Shown: positions 1 to 7,955, counted from the first letter of the stretch. The stretch: DNA of 32,552 nt from Clostridia bacterium DTU065 (GCA_001512545.1 LFSI01000007.1:3555-36106); one strand, 5' to 3'. Numbers and translations: made by a program. The notes: generated by a model from the letters alone, not told the origin.

Positions 1-9
1 CTCTGTAAA

Positions 10-44
10 GGGCAGATCCCAGGCCAGCTTTTATAGATCTGCCC
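10..44 (-). terminator. Possible terminator after the nucleoside phosphorylase gene
   Basis: A perfect 9-bp inverted repeat (GGGCAGATC / GATCTGCCC) with a 17-base loop lies about 70 bases past the stop codon of the last gene of the peptidase operon. On the minus strand only a short run of T follows, so it is either a weak terminator or an mRNA 3'-end hairpin. Confidence 0.4.
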
Positions 45-115
45 TCTATTAACCTAAATTCCTTTGCGTAGATCAGGTTTGCCCTGCTTAGAAGTGGGTC
101 TTGGTTGAAATCCCT

Positions 116-856
116 TTACTTGCAGGTTTTCGGTTCCTGCTGCAGGCGGGGAATTGCCTTCAGCAGAAGTTTTTTGAGGTTTTTGGAGTTTGCTTTCATC
201 ACCTCAACCACCTTCTCGTGCTCAAGGGGCTCTTCAGAGATTCCCGCTCCGAGATTTGTCACGGTACAGATGCAGCTGTAGCAGATCTCCGCTTCCTTGG
301 CCAGCGTGACCTCAGGCACATTGGTCATGCCCACAACGTCTCCGCCTAGTTGGGCGAACATCTTAACCTCCGCCGGGGTTTCGTAACGCGGCCCTTCTGT
401 GCAGACATAGCAACCTTCGGCGTTTTTGATACCGAGACTCTGCAGTTCTTCTTTGAGTATAGCGTTAATCTGCCTGCAGTAAGGTTCGGTGAAATCCAAA
501 TGCTTCACCTGAGTTTCATCGAAGAGAAGGGCTCGGCGTTTGGTAAAGTCCAGAAACTGATTGAGGATGACAAACGTTCCCGGGACCAGTTCCGCTCGTA
601 AAGATCCCACCGCAGAAGTGGCCAGGATCCTCTCTACACCGAGCATTTTGAAAGCTGCGATGTTTGCCCTGTAGTTGATCAAGTGGGGCGGGACGCTGTG
701 GCCTTTGCCGTGGCGGGGAAGAAAGAAGATCTCTTCCCCGCCAAAAACTCCTCTTTCAAATTCAACTTCGCCGTAAGGCGTAGTTATCTTATCTGCGGTA
801 GTCTGAAAGAGTTCGGCATCGTAGACTCCTGAGCCTCCGATGATGCCTACTTTCAT
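116..856 (-). CDS. Purine nucleoside phosphorylase of the MTAP/MTIP family
   Basis: This 246-residue protein is a trimeric-type purine nucleoside phosphorylase, which splits a purine (methylthio)nucleoside with phosphate in cytoplasmic purine salvage. The N-terminal GIIGGSGVYD phosphate loop (residues 4-13), FLPRHGKGH (45-53), TSAVGS (80-85) and GMTNVPEVTLAKEAEICY (176-193) match the S-methyl-5'-thioadenosine phosphorylase family. Adenine-specific members carry an Asp-Tyr-Asp motif in the base pocket; here the segment reads TVTNLGAG with Asn201, as in 6-oxopurine enzymes, so inosine, guanosine or methylthioinosine is the more likely substrate (inference). The ATG overlaps the stop of the upstream M42 peptidase by 4 bases, so it is the last gene of that operon and probably translationally coupled. 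Length is normal for the family. Confidence 0.88.
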   Translation of the reverse strand: MKVGIIGGSGVYDAELFQTTADKITTPYGEVEFERGVFGGEEIFFLPRHGKGHSVPPHLINYRANIAAFKMLGVERILATSAVGSLRAELVPGTFVILNQFLDFTKRRALLFDETQVKHLDFTEPYCRQINAILKEELQSLGIKNAEGCYVCTEGPRYETPAEVKMFAQLGGDVVGMTNVPEVTLAKEAEICYSCICTVTNLGAGISEEPLEHEKVVEVMKANSKNLKKLLLKAIPRLQQEPKTCK

Positions 857-1833
857 TTGAGATCAGCCTTGGCAAAGGCTTTGGCAAGAGCTAAAGCTGC
901 ATCAAGGTCTCTGACATCGACCATTTCCGACCTGCTGTGAACGTAGCGGGTGGGAACGGAAATCACCCCTGACGGAACGCCTTCACGGTTGAGGTGAATC
1001 GCTCCGGCATCGGTTCCTCCGAACTCGAGGACCTCCATTTGATAGGGGATGTTGTTGGCTTCTGCAAGCTCAACCAACTTGTCTTTCACGTATGGATGAG
1101 CCAGAAGCGAGTTGTCCTTCACCTTGATAGCGGCGCCTTTCCCCAAGGACACGTCCATGGTCATGGCTTTTGGAGTATCTCCAGTTGCAGTGACATCAAT
1201 TGCCAGGCCGTAATCTGGGTCGATACCGTATGCCGCTGTCTTGGCACCTCTCAAACCCACTTCTTCCTGGACTGTGAACACTGCAACAATGTGGTTGTCG
1301 GTCTCTGGTAGCTCCTGCATGAGCTTGATCAATAGCGCACAAGCAACTCTGTTGTCCATGGCTTTGGAGACCAGTCTGTTGCCCAGATCGATAAAAGGCG
1401 AAGTGAAGCAGGCGGTGTCGCCGATTTTCACCAGCTTCATGGCTTCTTCTTTACTCTCCACCCCGATATCGATGTAGAGGTTTGATTTCTGCAAATCGGC
1501 GATTTTATCCAGTTTTTCCACGCCGATAACGCCTAAAGTCCCGTTTTGGAACTGCACTCTTTCTCCTGGGAGATAGAAGGGGTTTACTCCGCCGATAAAG
1601 TCAAAGCGCAAAAACCCTTCTTTATCGATATGGGTTACGATTATCCCGATTTCGTCCATATGCGCAGAAAACATAATCTTGCTCTTAGGTCCCTTTTTCT
1701 CGACAATCAAGTTGCCCAGCGCATCGGTTCTGGTTTCGTAGTTTGGCAGCTCGGATTTGATAATCTCGCGGATACACTGCTCGGAACCTGAAGGACCGCA
1801 AGCTTGCGTTAGTTTCTTAAGCAGCTCTTTCAT
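853..1833 (-). CDS. M42 family aminopeptidase (third of three in the operon)
   Basis: A 326-residue co-catalytic metallo-aminopeptidase of family M42 (glutamyl aminopeptidase/endoglucanase-M type), which trims N-terminal residues from peptides in the cytoplasm, usually as large tetrahedral dodecamers. All expected residues are visible: His58 and Asp60 in AHMDEIG, bridging Asp160 in AMDNRVA, catalytic/metal Glu190-Glu191 in VQEEVG, Asp213 in AIDV and His299 in RYVHS, with GGTDAGAIH before the last. Its ATG overlaps the stop of the preceding M42 gene by 4 bases, and the phosphorylase ATG overlaps its own stop by 4 bases. Specificity cannot be read from the sequence; the three paralogues differ enough that they may divide acidic, basic and hydrophobic N-termini among them (inference). 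Confidence 0.92.
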   Translation of the reverse strand: MKELLKKLTQACGPSGSEQCIREIIKSELPNYETRTDALGNLIVEKKGPKSKIMFSAHMDEIGIIVTHIDKEGFLRFDFIGGVNPFYLPGERVQFQNGTLGVIGVEKLDKIADLQKSNLYIDIGVESKEEAMKLVKIGDTACFTSPFIDLGNRLVSKAMDNRVACALLIKLMQELPETDNHIVAVFTVQEEVGLRGAKTAAYGIDPDYGLAIDVTATGDTPKAMTMDVSLGKGAAIKVKDNSLLAHPYVKDKLVELAEANNIPYQMEVLEFGGTDAGAIHLNREGVPSGVISVPTRYVHSRSEMVDVRDLDAALALAKAFAKADLK

Positions 1834-2855
1834 TCAAAGTCAACCCCTTTATCTGCAATATCATGCACAAACAGCTCTACGAGCTTGATCATATGCTCCA
1901 AGTCGGACTTGCTCATCACGGTAACCGGAGAGTGGATATATCTGCAGGGAACGGCAATTGGAGCGGTGGGCACGCCTTCCCGGCTGAGGGAGATCGCGCC
2001 TGCGTCTGTGCCGCCTGTGATAGTCCGCTTGTTTTGGATCGGTACACCGTGTTCTTCAGCAAGCCTAAACAGTCTGCCCACAACTTTGGGATGAGCGATA
2101 ACGCTGCGGTCCATAACCGAAACTGCAGGACCAGCACCGACTGTTGTGGAGTAGCCTTCTTCATCTGTGCCGGCTACATCAGACGCGGTGGTTCCCTCCA
2201 GAACCAAACAGACATCGGGACCCACTCTGTAAGCTGCAGGGCCTGCTCCTCTGAGACCGACTTCTTCCTGCACGGTAAAGACGAAGTAAACCGGGCAGTT
2301 GAACTCCAGCTTTGTCAGCTCAACCAATGCAGTACAGCCGGCTCTATCGTCGAAGGCTTTACCTACCACCAAGTCCCCCATCTCTCCGAAAGAAGTAGCA
2401 AAAGTCGCCACATCGCCGGGTTTCACAAGCTTCTTGGCGCTGTCATCGTCTACTGCGCCGATGTCAATATAGAGATCGTCAAAACCCAGGACCTGGGTTC
2501 TTTCTTCAGGTCTCTGCAGGTGAATGGCTTTTGCGCCAATAACACCAACTACCTTATCTTTGCCGATGTAAACGGGCTTGGAAACCAAAACCCGGGGATC
2601 TATACCGCCCACCGGTTGAAAACGCAGAAGTCCGTTTTTTTCAATAGTGGTGATCATCAGCCCCACTTCGTCCATATGGGCTGCGAGCATGACTTTGGGT
2701 CCTGGTTTATCCTTTCCCTTAACTCCGTACAAGTTCCCCAGAGAGTCGTTGAAGACTTCATCCACATGAGGCGTGATGTACTCTCTGATCAGGTCTCTCA
2801 CTTCGTGCTCTCTGCTCGAGACGCCCCGTGCCTCACTTAACTCTTTTAAAAACAT
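1830..2855 (-). CDS. M42 family aminopeptidase (second of three in the operon)
   Basis: A 341-residue M42 metallopeptidase. The metal-site blocks are AHMDEVG, AFDDRAG, VQEEVGLRGA and RYIHSP, in the usual order and spacing. At the position where the other two copies have Asp (AIDV, AVDV), this one reads LVLEGTTASD with Glu, a variant found in FrvX/YsdC-type members, so metal affinity or substrate preference may differ (inference). The ATG has GGAGGG upstream and overlaps the end of the first M42 gene by 10 bases. It belongs to the same transcription unit as its paralogues; the divergence between copies argues for old, functionally separated duplicates rather than a recent tandem duplication. 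Confidence 0.92.
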   Translation of the reverse strand: MFLKELSEARGVSSREHEVRDLIREYITPHVDEVFNDSLGNLYGVKGKDKPGPKVMLAAHMDEVGLMITTIEKNGLLRFQPVGGIDPRVLVSKPVYIGKDKVVGVIGAKAIHLQRPEERTQVLGFDDLYIDIGAVDDDSAKKLVKPGDVATFATSFGEMGDLVVGKAFDDRAGCTALVELTKLEFNCPVYFVFTVQEEVGLRGAGPAAYRVGPDVCLVLEGTTASDVAGTDEEGYSTTVGAGPAVSVMDRSVIAHPKVVGRLFRLAEEHGVPIQNKRTITGGTDAGAISLSREGVPTAPIAVPCRYIHSPVTVMSKSDLEHMIKLVELFVHDIADKGVDFE

Positions 2856-3892
2856 GGCAATCCCTCCACAAACTCGCGATCGGCTTTGAGGGCGAACTCT
2901 GCGAGCAACCTACCGCCTTCTTTAATGTCTGCCAGATCCAGAGTTTCAACTGAAGTGTGCATATATCTCAGAGGTAGGGACACCAACGCACAGGCAACTC
3001 CGTTCCTGGCGATTTGAATACTCCAAGCATCTGTTCCCCGCGCGCTAGTCGACGCCTCAAGCTGATAGGGGATCTTCGCTTCATCTGCTACCTCTTTCAA
3101 CTTCTCCAAAATCTTCGGATGGGTGTCAGGTCCCATGCTGATTACAGGTCCTTTGCCGAGACCAAAGCCCCTGTCTGCCCTTACACCGGGGAACTCACCG
3201 TGACAGACATCCACAGCAATAGCCAGATCGGGGTTTACGCTGTAAGCACTCACAGCTGCGCCTCTAGTTCCCACTTCTTCCTGTACTGTGGCAACCAAGT
3301 AGACATCAAGGTTGTGGTGCACTTCAGTCAGCCTTTCCAGGCAGGCTGTAAGCATGACCACACAAGCTCTATCGTCAAAAGACTTTCCGGCATACCTATT
3401 GCCTGAAAGCTTCTGAACTTCTCTGTTGATGGTGATAATATCTCCTACTCTAACCAGTTCTTCAACTTTTTCTTTTTTAAGACCCACATCGATATAAAAT
3501 TCGTCTTTCTCGTATGCCTTTTTCTGTTCGCTCGGCGACTGCAGGTGAGGAGGCTTGGCTCCGATAACTCCCCGGAGTTTCTCCCTGCCGTGAACTGTGA
3601 CTTCCTGGGCAACTAGAGTGCGGAAGTCAAACCCGCCGACAGTTGCAAAGCGAATAAACCCATTGTCGTCGATTTTCTTTACCATTAGACCAATTTCATC
3701 TATGTGGGCGGCCAAAAGCAGCTTCCCGTGCCCTTTGCCCTTCTTAAAAGCAATTACATTGCCCAGGGCGTCTTTCCTAACTTCGTCTGCCATAGGAAGC
3801 CATCTTTCGGCTATTAGATCAGCTGGCATAGTTTCATATCCCGATACGCCACTTGCTTCGGATAATGACTTCAAAAGCTCAGCTAAATCCAT
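2846..3892 (-). CDS. M42 family aminopeptidase (first of three in the operon)
   Basis: The first gene of the peptidase operon encodes about 348 residues of an M42 metallo-aminopeptidase, with AHIDEIG, SFDDRAC, VQEEVGTRGA, AVDVCHG and RYMHTS metal and catalytic blocks in order. The ORF track begins at a TTG (3907), but that codon lies within the ribosome binding site GGGAGGTGA; the ATG at 3892, seven bases past GGAGG, is the better start. Upstream is a TATAAT box with an inverted repeat next to it. Three successive overlapping M42 genes and a nucleoside phosphorylase follow on the same mRNA. Peptide utilisation or protein turnover is the likely role. Confidence 0.92.
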   Translation of the reverse strand: MDLAELLKSLSEASGVSGYETMPADLIAERWLPMADEVRKDALGNVIAFKKGKGHGKLLLAAHIDEIGLMVKKIDDNGFIRFATVGGFDFRTLVAQEVTVHGREKLRGVIGAKPPHLQSPSEQKKAYEKDEFYIDVGLKKEKVEELVRVGDIITINREVQKLSGNRYAGKSFDDRACVVMLTACLERLTEVHHNLDVYLVATVQEEVGTRGAAVSAYSVNPDLAIAVDVCHGEFPGVRADRGFGLGKGPVISMGPDTHPKILEKLKEVADEAKIPYQLEASTSARGTDAWSIQIARNGVACALVSLPLRYMHTSVETLDLADIKEGGRLLAEFALKADREFVEGLPCF

Positions 3893-3920
3893 GCTCTCAC
3901 CTCCCAAAGTTGTTGCACTT

Positions 3921-3945
3921 ATTATATTCCCCGAATGCCGGGGAA
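3921..3945 (-). promoter_or_regulatory. Promoter -10 box with adjoining perfect inverted repeat, M42 operon
   Basis: On the minus strand a consensus TATAAT (3921-3926) sits about 30 bases before the first M42 start. Directly upstream is TTCCCCG-gcatt-CGGGGAA, a perfect 7-bp inverted repeat (3927-3945) filling the -35/-10 spacer. The -35 itself is poor (TTGTTT at 18-base spacing), which fits a regulated promoter. A dimeric regulator could bind this repeat; its identity is unknown. Confidence 0.5.
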
Positions 3946-4024
3946 AACAACGCCAAAACCATCGGCCTACCTAAAACAATTCGCCTGCGCCGCAATTTTG
4001 CCTCTTTTTTCCAGAGGTCTTCAC

Positions 4025-4051
4025 AAAAAAGAGCAGCCGTAAGGCTGCAGG
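4025..4051 (-). terminator. Rho-independent terminator after the aminotransferase
   Basis: Read on the minus strand, GCAGCC-ttac-GGCTGC forms a 6-bp G+C-rich stem with a 4-base loop, followed by a C-T-C and six T residues. It lies just past the stop of the aminotransferase gene and separates that unit from the M42 operon promoter. Confidence 0.8.
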
Positions 4052-4056
4052 TTGAA

Positions 4057-5244
4057 CTAAACTAGGCTTTCGGCAAAGCTCCGAATTCTTTCCACCCCGG
4101 CCTTGATGTTTTCCATGCTAGCAGCATAGGACAGGCGGACGTACTCGTCGCTACCGAAGGCAGCACCTGGAACTACCGCAACAAGGGCTTCTTCCAGAAG
4201 TGCTTGGGAAAAACTCTGACTGTCGGAGATCACTGTGCCCTTTGGGGTCTTTTTGCCGTAAAGTCCGGCCACATTAGGAAAGACGTAGAAAGCTCCCATG
4301 GGCTTCTTACAGGTGATGCCGTCAGTACTGCTGAGCCCGGCCACAATGACATCTCTTCTCTCTTCAAAAGCCCGGCGCATGGTCTCCACATCGTCTTGGG
4401 GACCGGTGATGGCCGTTACTGCTGCTTTTTGAGCAAAAGATGTAGGGTTGGAAGTGGAATGGGCCTGCAGGTTGGCCATGGCTCTGATGATCGCTCTCGG
4501 TCCCGCTGCATAACCAATACGCCACCCGGTCATGCTGTAGGTCTTGGAGACTCCGTTGACCACTATCGTTTTTTCTTTAAGTTCGGGAACAACTGTTACG
4601 ATGGACTCGGCTCTAATGCCGTAGGTGAAATCTTCGTAAATCTCATCGGAAATCAGACCGATGCCAGTCTCTAGAACTGCTTCGCCGATATCTCTCAGTT
4701 CGTCAGCGGTGTACACTACACCGGTGGGGTTACTTGGCGAAGTAAGCACCAAAAGCTTGGTGTTTGGAGTTACAAGACTTCTGATGGTATCACCGGTAAT
4801 CTTCAGTTCTTCATTAGGTACGGCGGGAACCACCTTGGCACCGCACAACCGGATCTGCTCGTCATAGCTAACCCAGTACGGAAGAGGCAGGATCACTTCA
4901 TCTCCGGGATCGAGAAGACACATAAAGGCGTTAAACAGGGAATGCTTTGCGCCGCAGGAGACGATAATCTCATCGGGTTTGTAATCAAGGTTATTGCGCT
5001 GTTTAAACTTGTGAATGATCGCCTCTTTCAGTGCTGGAATTCCATCTGTTGGAGTGTACTTAGTGAACCCTTCGCCGAGAGCCGCGCACGCTGCGGCTAC
5101 TATATGTTCCGGCGTATCAAAATCCGGCTCTCCGGCGCCGAAATCGATAACGCTAAGACCTTGGCTTTTCAGCTCCTTGGCCTTTCTGCTGATGGCCAGA
5201 GTTGCCGAAGGAGCAATGCCTTTTGCCCTCCTTGATACTTCCAT
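4057..5244 (-). CDS. Class I/II PLP-dependent aminotransferase (aspartate aminotransferase-like)
   Basis: A 395-residue pyridoxal-phosphate aminotransferase of the AspC/AspB (I-gamma) type, moving amino groups between amino acids and 2-oxo acids in the cytoplasm. Visible features are SNPTG (171-175), LISDEIY (Asp200 and Tyr203 contact the cofactor), the Schiff-base lysine Lys234 in GVSKTYSMTG, and WRIGY just after it with the phosphate-binding region. The length is typical. The ATG follows GAGGTGAGAAC. It is the last gene of a unit with the GltA-like oxidoreductase and YjbQ and ends at a clear terminator. Preference among aspartate, aromatic or other donors cannot be decided here. Confidence 0.9.
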   Translation of the reverse strand: MEVSRRAKGIAPSATLAISRKAKELKSQGLSVIDFGAGEPDFDTPEHIVAAACAALGEGFTKYTPTDGIPALKEAIIHKFKQRNNLDYKPDEIIVSCGAKHSLFNAFMCLLDPGDEVILPLPYWVSYDEQIRLCGAKVVPAVPNEELKITGDTIRSLVTPNTKLLVLTSPSNPTGVVYTADELRDIGEAVLETGIGLISDEIYEDFTYGIRAESIVTVVPELKEKTIVVNGVSKTYSMTGWRIGYAAGPRAIIRAMANLQAHSTSNPTSFAQKAAVTAITGPQDDVETMRRAFEERRDVIVAGLSSTDGITCKKPMGAFYVFPNVAGLYGKKTPKGTVISDSQSFSQALLEEALVAVVPGAAFGSDEYVRLSYAASMENIKAGVERIRSFAESLV

Positions 5245-5258
5245 GTTCTCACCTCATT

Positions 5259-5663
5259 CTAACCTAATACTTGCACGCAGACCCTTCTAGTTCGCGGACC
5301 GTCAAACTCGCAGAGGTAGATGCCCTGCCAAGTGCCAAGGGCCAACTTCCCGTCCCGCACAGGAATCACCTCAGATGGTCCTACAAGGCTTGTAAGGACG
5401 TGTGCAGGAGAGTTTCCCTCCATATGCCTGTATTCCTTGAGATAGGGGCTGATGAATTCAAAAGCAGCGAGCATATCCTGCCTGACGGTAGGATCGGCGG
5501 CCTCGTTGATCGTCACTGCACACGTGGTGTGTTTGGCAAAGACGAGACAGATCCCGCTTTCGACTCCGCTCTTTTTGACAATATCTTCCACCCGATCGGT
5601 TATGAGGACGATCTCTCTTCTGTGCTTGGTGGCAACAGTAAGATCATCCTGAAAACATGCCAT
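5259..5663 (-). CDS. YjbQ/UPF0047 family protein
   Basis: About 134 residues of a YjbQ-family protein. The conserved blocks AKHTTCAVTINEAADP, GNSPAHVLTSLVGPS, DGKLALGTWQGI and EFDGPRTRRV are all present, including His residues that in solved members line a metal or phosphate site. Family members can rescue thiamine-phosphate synthase mutants, but their natural role is not firmly settled. The track start (GTG 5672) overlaps the ribosome binding site; ATG 5663, preceded by GAGGTGAAAAAG, is chosen. The start is 5 bases after the stop of the GltA-like gene, so the two are probably cotranscribed. Confidence 0.88.
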   Translation of the reverse strand: MACFQDDLTVATKHRREIVLITDRVEDIVKKSGVESGICLVFAKHTTCAVTINEAADPTVRQDMLAAFEFISPYLKEYRHMEGNSPAHVLTSLVGPSEVIPVRDGKLALGTWQGIYLCEFDGPRTRRVCVQVLG

Positions 5664-5668
5664 CTTTT

Positions 5669-7060
5669 TCACCTCAAAGACTTAAGATATTCATCGATGG
5701 ACCTGGCAGCTGTTTTTCCAGCTCCCATAGCTTTAATCACCGTTGCAGCTCCTGTAACGATGTCGCCTCCGGCAAACACCCCTGGAATGGACGTTTGCTG
5801 GTTTTCGTCCACCAAAATCAATCCTCTCTCATCGGTTTTCAGTCCCGGAATACTGCGCGTCGCCAGGGGATTTGGTCCCTGACCTATAGCCACAATCACC
5901 ATATCTACATCGAAAACCTCAAACTCGCCTTCGATGGGCACCGGAGCCCTCCTGCCTTTTGCATCCTTCTCTCCTAGCATCATCTTCTGACACCTGACGC
6001 CATTTACCCTGAACTCCTCGTCTCCGAGGATCTCCACAGGATTTCTGAGTAGGTTGAAGACTACGCCCTCTTCTTCGGCATTCTCTACCTCTTCAGCTCG
6101 CGCCGGGATCTCCTCACGGCTTCTGCGATAGACAATGTGGACCTCCTTTGCTCCCAATCTCAGTGCGGTTCTCGCAGAATCCATAGCAACGTTACCAGCG
6201 CCGACAACCGCAACCTTCTCACCGACGTAAACCGGAGTGTCCACTTCAGGAAACTTGTAGGCTTTCATCAAGTTGACCCTAGTGAGAAACTCGTTGGCAG
6301 AATACACACCGTTGAGGTTTTCACCGGGTATGCCCAAGAAGTACGGAAGGCCTGCCCCCGCACCAATAAAGAAGGCTTTGTAGCCCTGAGCTTTTAAGTC
6401 TTCCAAGCTCACCGTAACTCCCACGATCACATTGGTTTGGAAGGTAACACCGAGGCTCTTAATGTACTCGATCTCTGAGTCGACGATGGACTTGGGCAGC
6501 CTGAACTCAGGGATGCCGTAGCGCAGAACGCCGCCGAGCTCATGTAAAGCTTCAAACACCGTAACCTTGTAGCCTAACAGGGCAAGGTCGGCAGCAGCGG
6601 TCAGTCCTGCAGGCCCCGATCCGATCACTGCAACTTGCTCTCCGGTAACTTCTGGTTTTTCCACAGACACTCCGTCTGCCCGTTCCTTGTCAGCAACATA
6701 CCTTTCAAGAGCTCCAATGGCCACAGACTTACCCTTCTTACTGAGAATGCAGTTAGCCTCGCACTGGACCTCCTGGGGACAGACCCTGCCGCAGATGGCA
6801 GGCAGAGAGTTTTTCTCCTTGATGATTGCAGCGGCTTTTTGCAGATCGCCGTCTTTTACAGCCTGTATAAAACGGGGGATCGGTGTTTCCACCGGACAGC
6901 CCGCGACGCACTTAGGTATTTTGCAGTTGAGACAGCGCATGGCTTCAGCCAGCGCTTGATCGTCGTCAAAACCGAGGGCCACCTCTTTGAAGTCCTTCGC
7001 TCTTTCCTCAGGTGCCCTTCTCGGCATTTCGTTCCTATCTGAAAGCACCAATGGTTCCAC
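5669..7060 (-). CDS. gltA: GltA-type NADPH-dependent glutamate synthase small-subunit-like oxidoreductase
   Basis: A 463-residue flavoprotein with an N-terminal ferredoxin-like region holding cysteine clusters (CLNCKIPKCVAGCP and CGRVCPQEVQCEANC) for two 4Fe-4S centres, an FAD Rossmann motif (VIGSGPAGLTAAADLA), an NAD(P) motif (VVGAGNVAMDSARTALRLG) and the C-terminal FAD segment GVFAGGDIVTGAATVI. This is the architecture of glutamate synthase small subunits, stand-alone GltA and NfnB. Neither a GOGAT large subunit nor an NfnA partner is adjacent, so electron-transfer partner and substrate stay open. The start is uncertain: GTG 7060, TTG 7051 and GTG 7048 are all possible, with AGAGGTGG best placed for the latter two. 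It heads the unit with yjbQ and the aminotransferase. Confidence 0.85.
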   Translation of the reverse strand: MEPLVLSDRNEMPRRAPEERAKDFKEVALGFDDDQALAEAMRCLNCKIPKCVAGCPVETPIPRFIQAVKDGDLQKAAAIIKEKNSLPAICGRVCPQEVQCEANCILSKKGKSVAIGALERYVADKERADGVSVEKPEVTGEQVAVIGSGPAGLTAAADLALLGYKVTVFEALHELGGVLRYGIPEFRLPKSIVDSEIEYIKSLGVTFQTNVIVGVTVSLEDLKAQGYKAFFIGAGAGLPYFLGIPGENLNGVYSANEFLTRVNLMKAYKFPEVDTPVYVGEKVAVVGAGNVAMDSARTALRLGAKEVHIVYRRSREEIPARAEEVENAEEEGVVFNLLRNPVEILGDEEFRVNGVRCQKMMLGEKDAKGRRAPVPIEGEFEVFDVDMVIVAIGQGPNPLATRSIPGLKTDERGLILVDENQQTSIPGVFAGGDIVTGAATVIKAMGAGKTAARSIDEYLKSLR

Positions 7061-7158
7061 CTCTTTAACTATTTCTCCTTATAATACACCAACTAGTGCG
7101 AATTAGGAAGGTATTTTCCACATGGCGGCCTATTTCCTCCACAAAATGCGTAAGTTCG

Positions 7159-7836
7159 TCATGAATTAAGTATCTTGTATCCAAGGATACACGCAGGTTC
7201 CCTGCCGAGCCTCACCACACCGTTTTCCACAAACCCCAGATCCCCAAGAGACTCAAGAAGCACTGTGTCGCGGACAAAAACAACGGAAAGAAGCGTTTCC
7301 ACCTGCCATAGGGCAAAGGGCATTCTACCCAGCCAAAGGCCAAGAACGTGGGTGATGAACTCTTTAGTCCTCAGCTCGTTTGAGGCCACATAAAAGAAGA
7401 AGCGGGCACCGATATCCTGCCCGATGCCGTAGAGGTCGATGTCGCCTACGTAGTTTTCTGCAAGTTCCACAGACCAGAGTCTGGCATAGGGGTCCGTTGT
7501 CACCAGCCGGTACCAACGGCGCATCTCCCTACGCCTCGACTCCCAGAGAGTACCCGGAGGTACGGGGCTCCCAGTGAGGGAATAGTGGTGTTCAGGATGC
7601 TCTAGAGACCTTGTTCTTTCCCGCATGTGCTGCGTTTTCAAACCGGTGATGGCAAGGCTCTCATGAGTTAGGTCCTCAACTGCAACCCTCTCGCCTTTTT
7701 CCGCTTTGCCCTTTCCGGAAAAGATCCGGCCGATTTTACCGCACTCGGATGCTGTAAGGCCGCCAAATCCGAGCCTGTGGACTCTCTCTGCAAAACCCTG
7801 CTGGTAGAGAACGTCCCAGATCGTGTTTTTCTTCAC
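7159..7836 (-). CDS. Unrecognised 225-residue protein
   Basis: I do not recognise this protein. It begins with GTG, well placed after GAGGTGGGATT, and has no signal peptide or clear membrane helix. The middle is rich in Arg and His (around MRERTRSLEHPEHHY and SRRREMRRWYR), and the C-terminal half is more hydrophobic and aromatic (ARFFFYVASNELRTKEF, LGLWLGRMPFALW). It is divergent from nadE across about 119 bases and about 100 bases upstream of the GltA-like unit on the same strand, with no terminator between, so it may be cotranscribed. The good ribosome binding site and lack of a better overlapping frame argue that it is real. Confidence 0.6.
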   Translation of the reverse strand: MKKNTIWDVLYQQGFAERVHRLGFGGLTASECGKIGRIFSGKGKAEKGERVAVEDLTHESLAITGLKTQHMRERTRSLEHPEHHYSLTGSPVPPGTLWESRRREMRRWYRLVTTDPYARLWSVELAENYVGDIDLYGIGQDIGARFFFYVASNELRTKEFITHVLGLWLGRMPFALWQVETLLSVVFVRDTVLLESLGDLGFVENGVVRLGREPACILGYKILNS

Positions 7837-7854
7837 AATCCCACCTCGCGTTGG

Positions 7855-7883
7855 TTTACCTGACTTGGAAATCAGGGTACAAT
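7855..7883 (+). promoter_or_regulatory. Candidate nadE promoter with inverted repeat in the spacer
   Basis: A TTTACC (-35, 7855-7860) and TACAAT (-10, 7878-7883) are separated by 17 bases upstream of nadE. The spacer holds an imperfect inverted repeat, CCTGActtggaaaTCAGG (7859-7876), which also faces the divergent hypothetical gene and could be an operator for either. Confidence 0.45.
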
Positions 7884-7955
7884 GTAAAAGGATTTCATTG
7901 GTAGCACAGAGTTAGTATGCATCTATTTGTAAACTGCTAAAAAGGTGGAATTTCC

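Noticed and set aside
1863-2840. 325-residue plus-strand ORF opposite the second M42 gene
   Set aside because: It is antisense to a gene with all M42 catalytic motifs and its translation shows no family pattern; a shadow frame.
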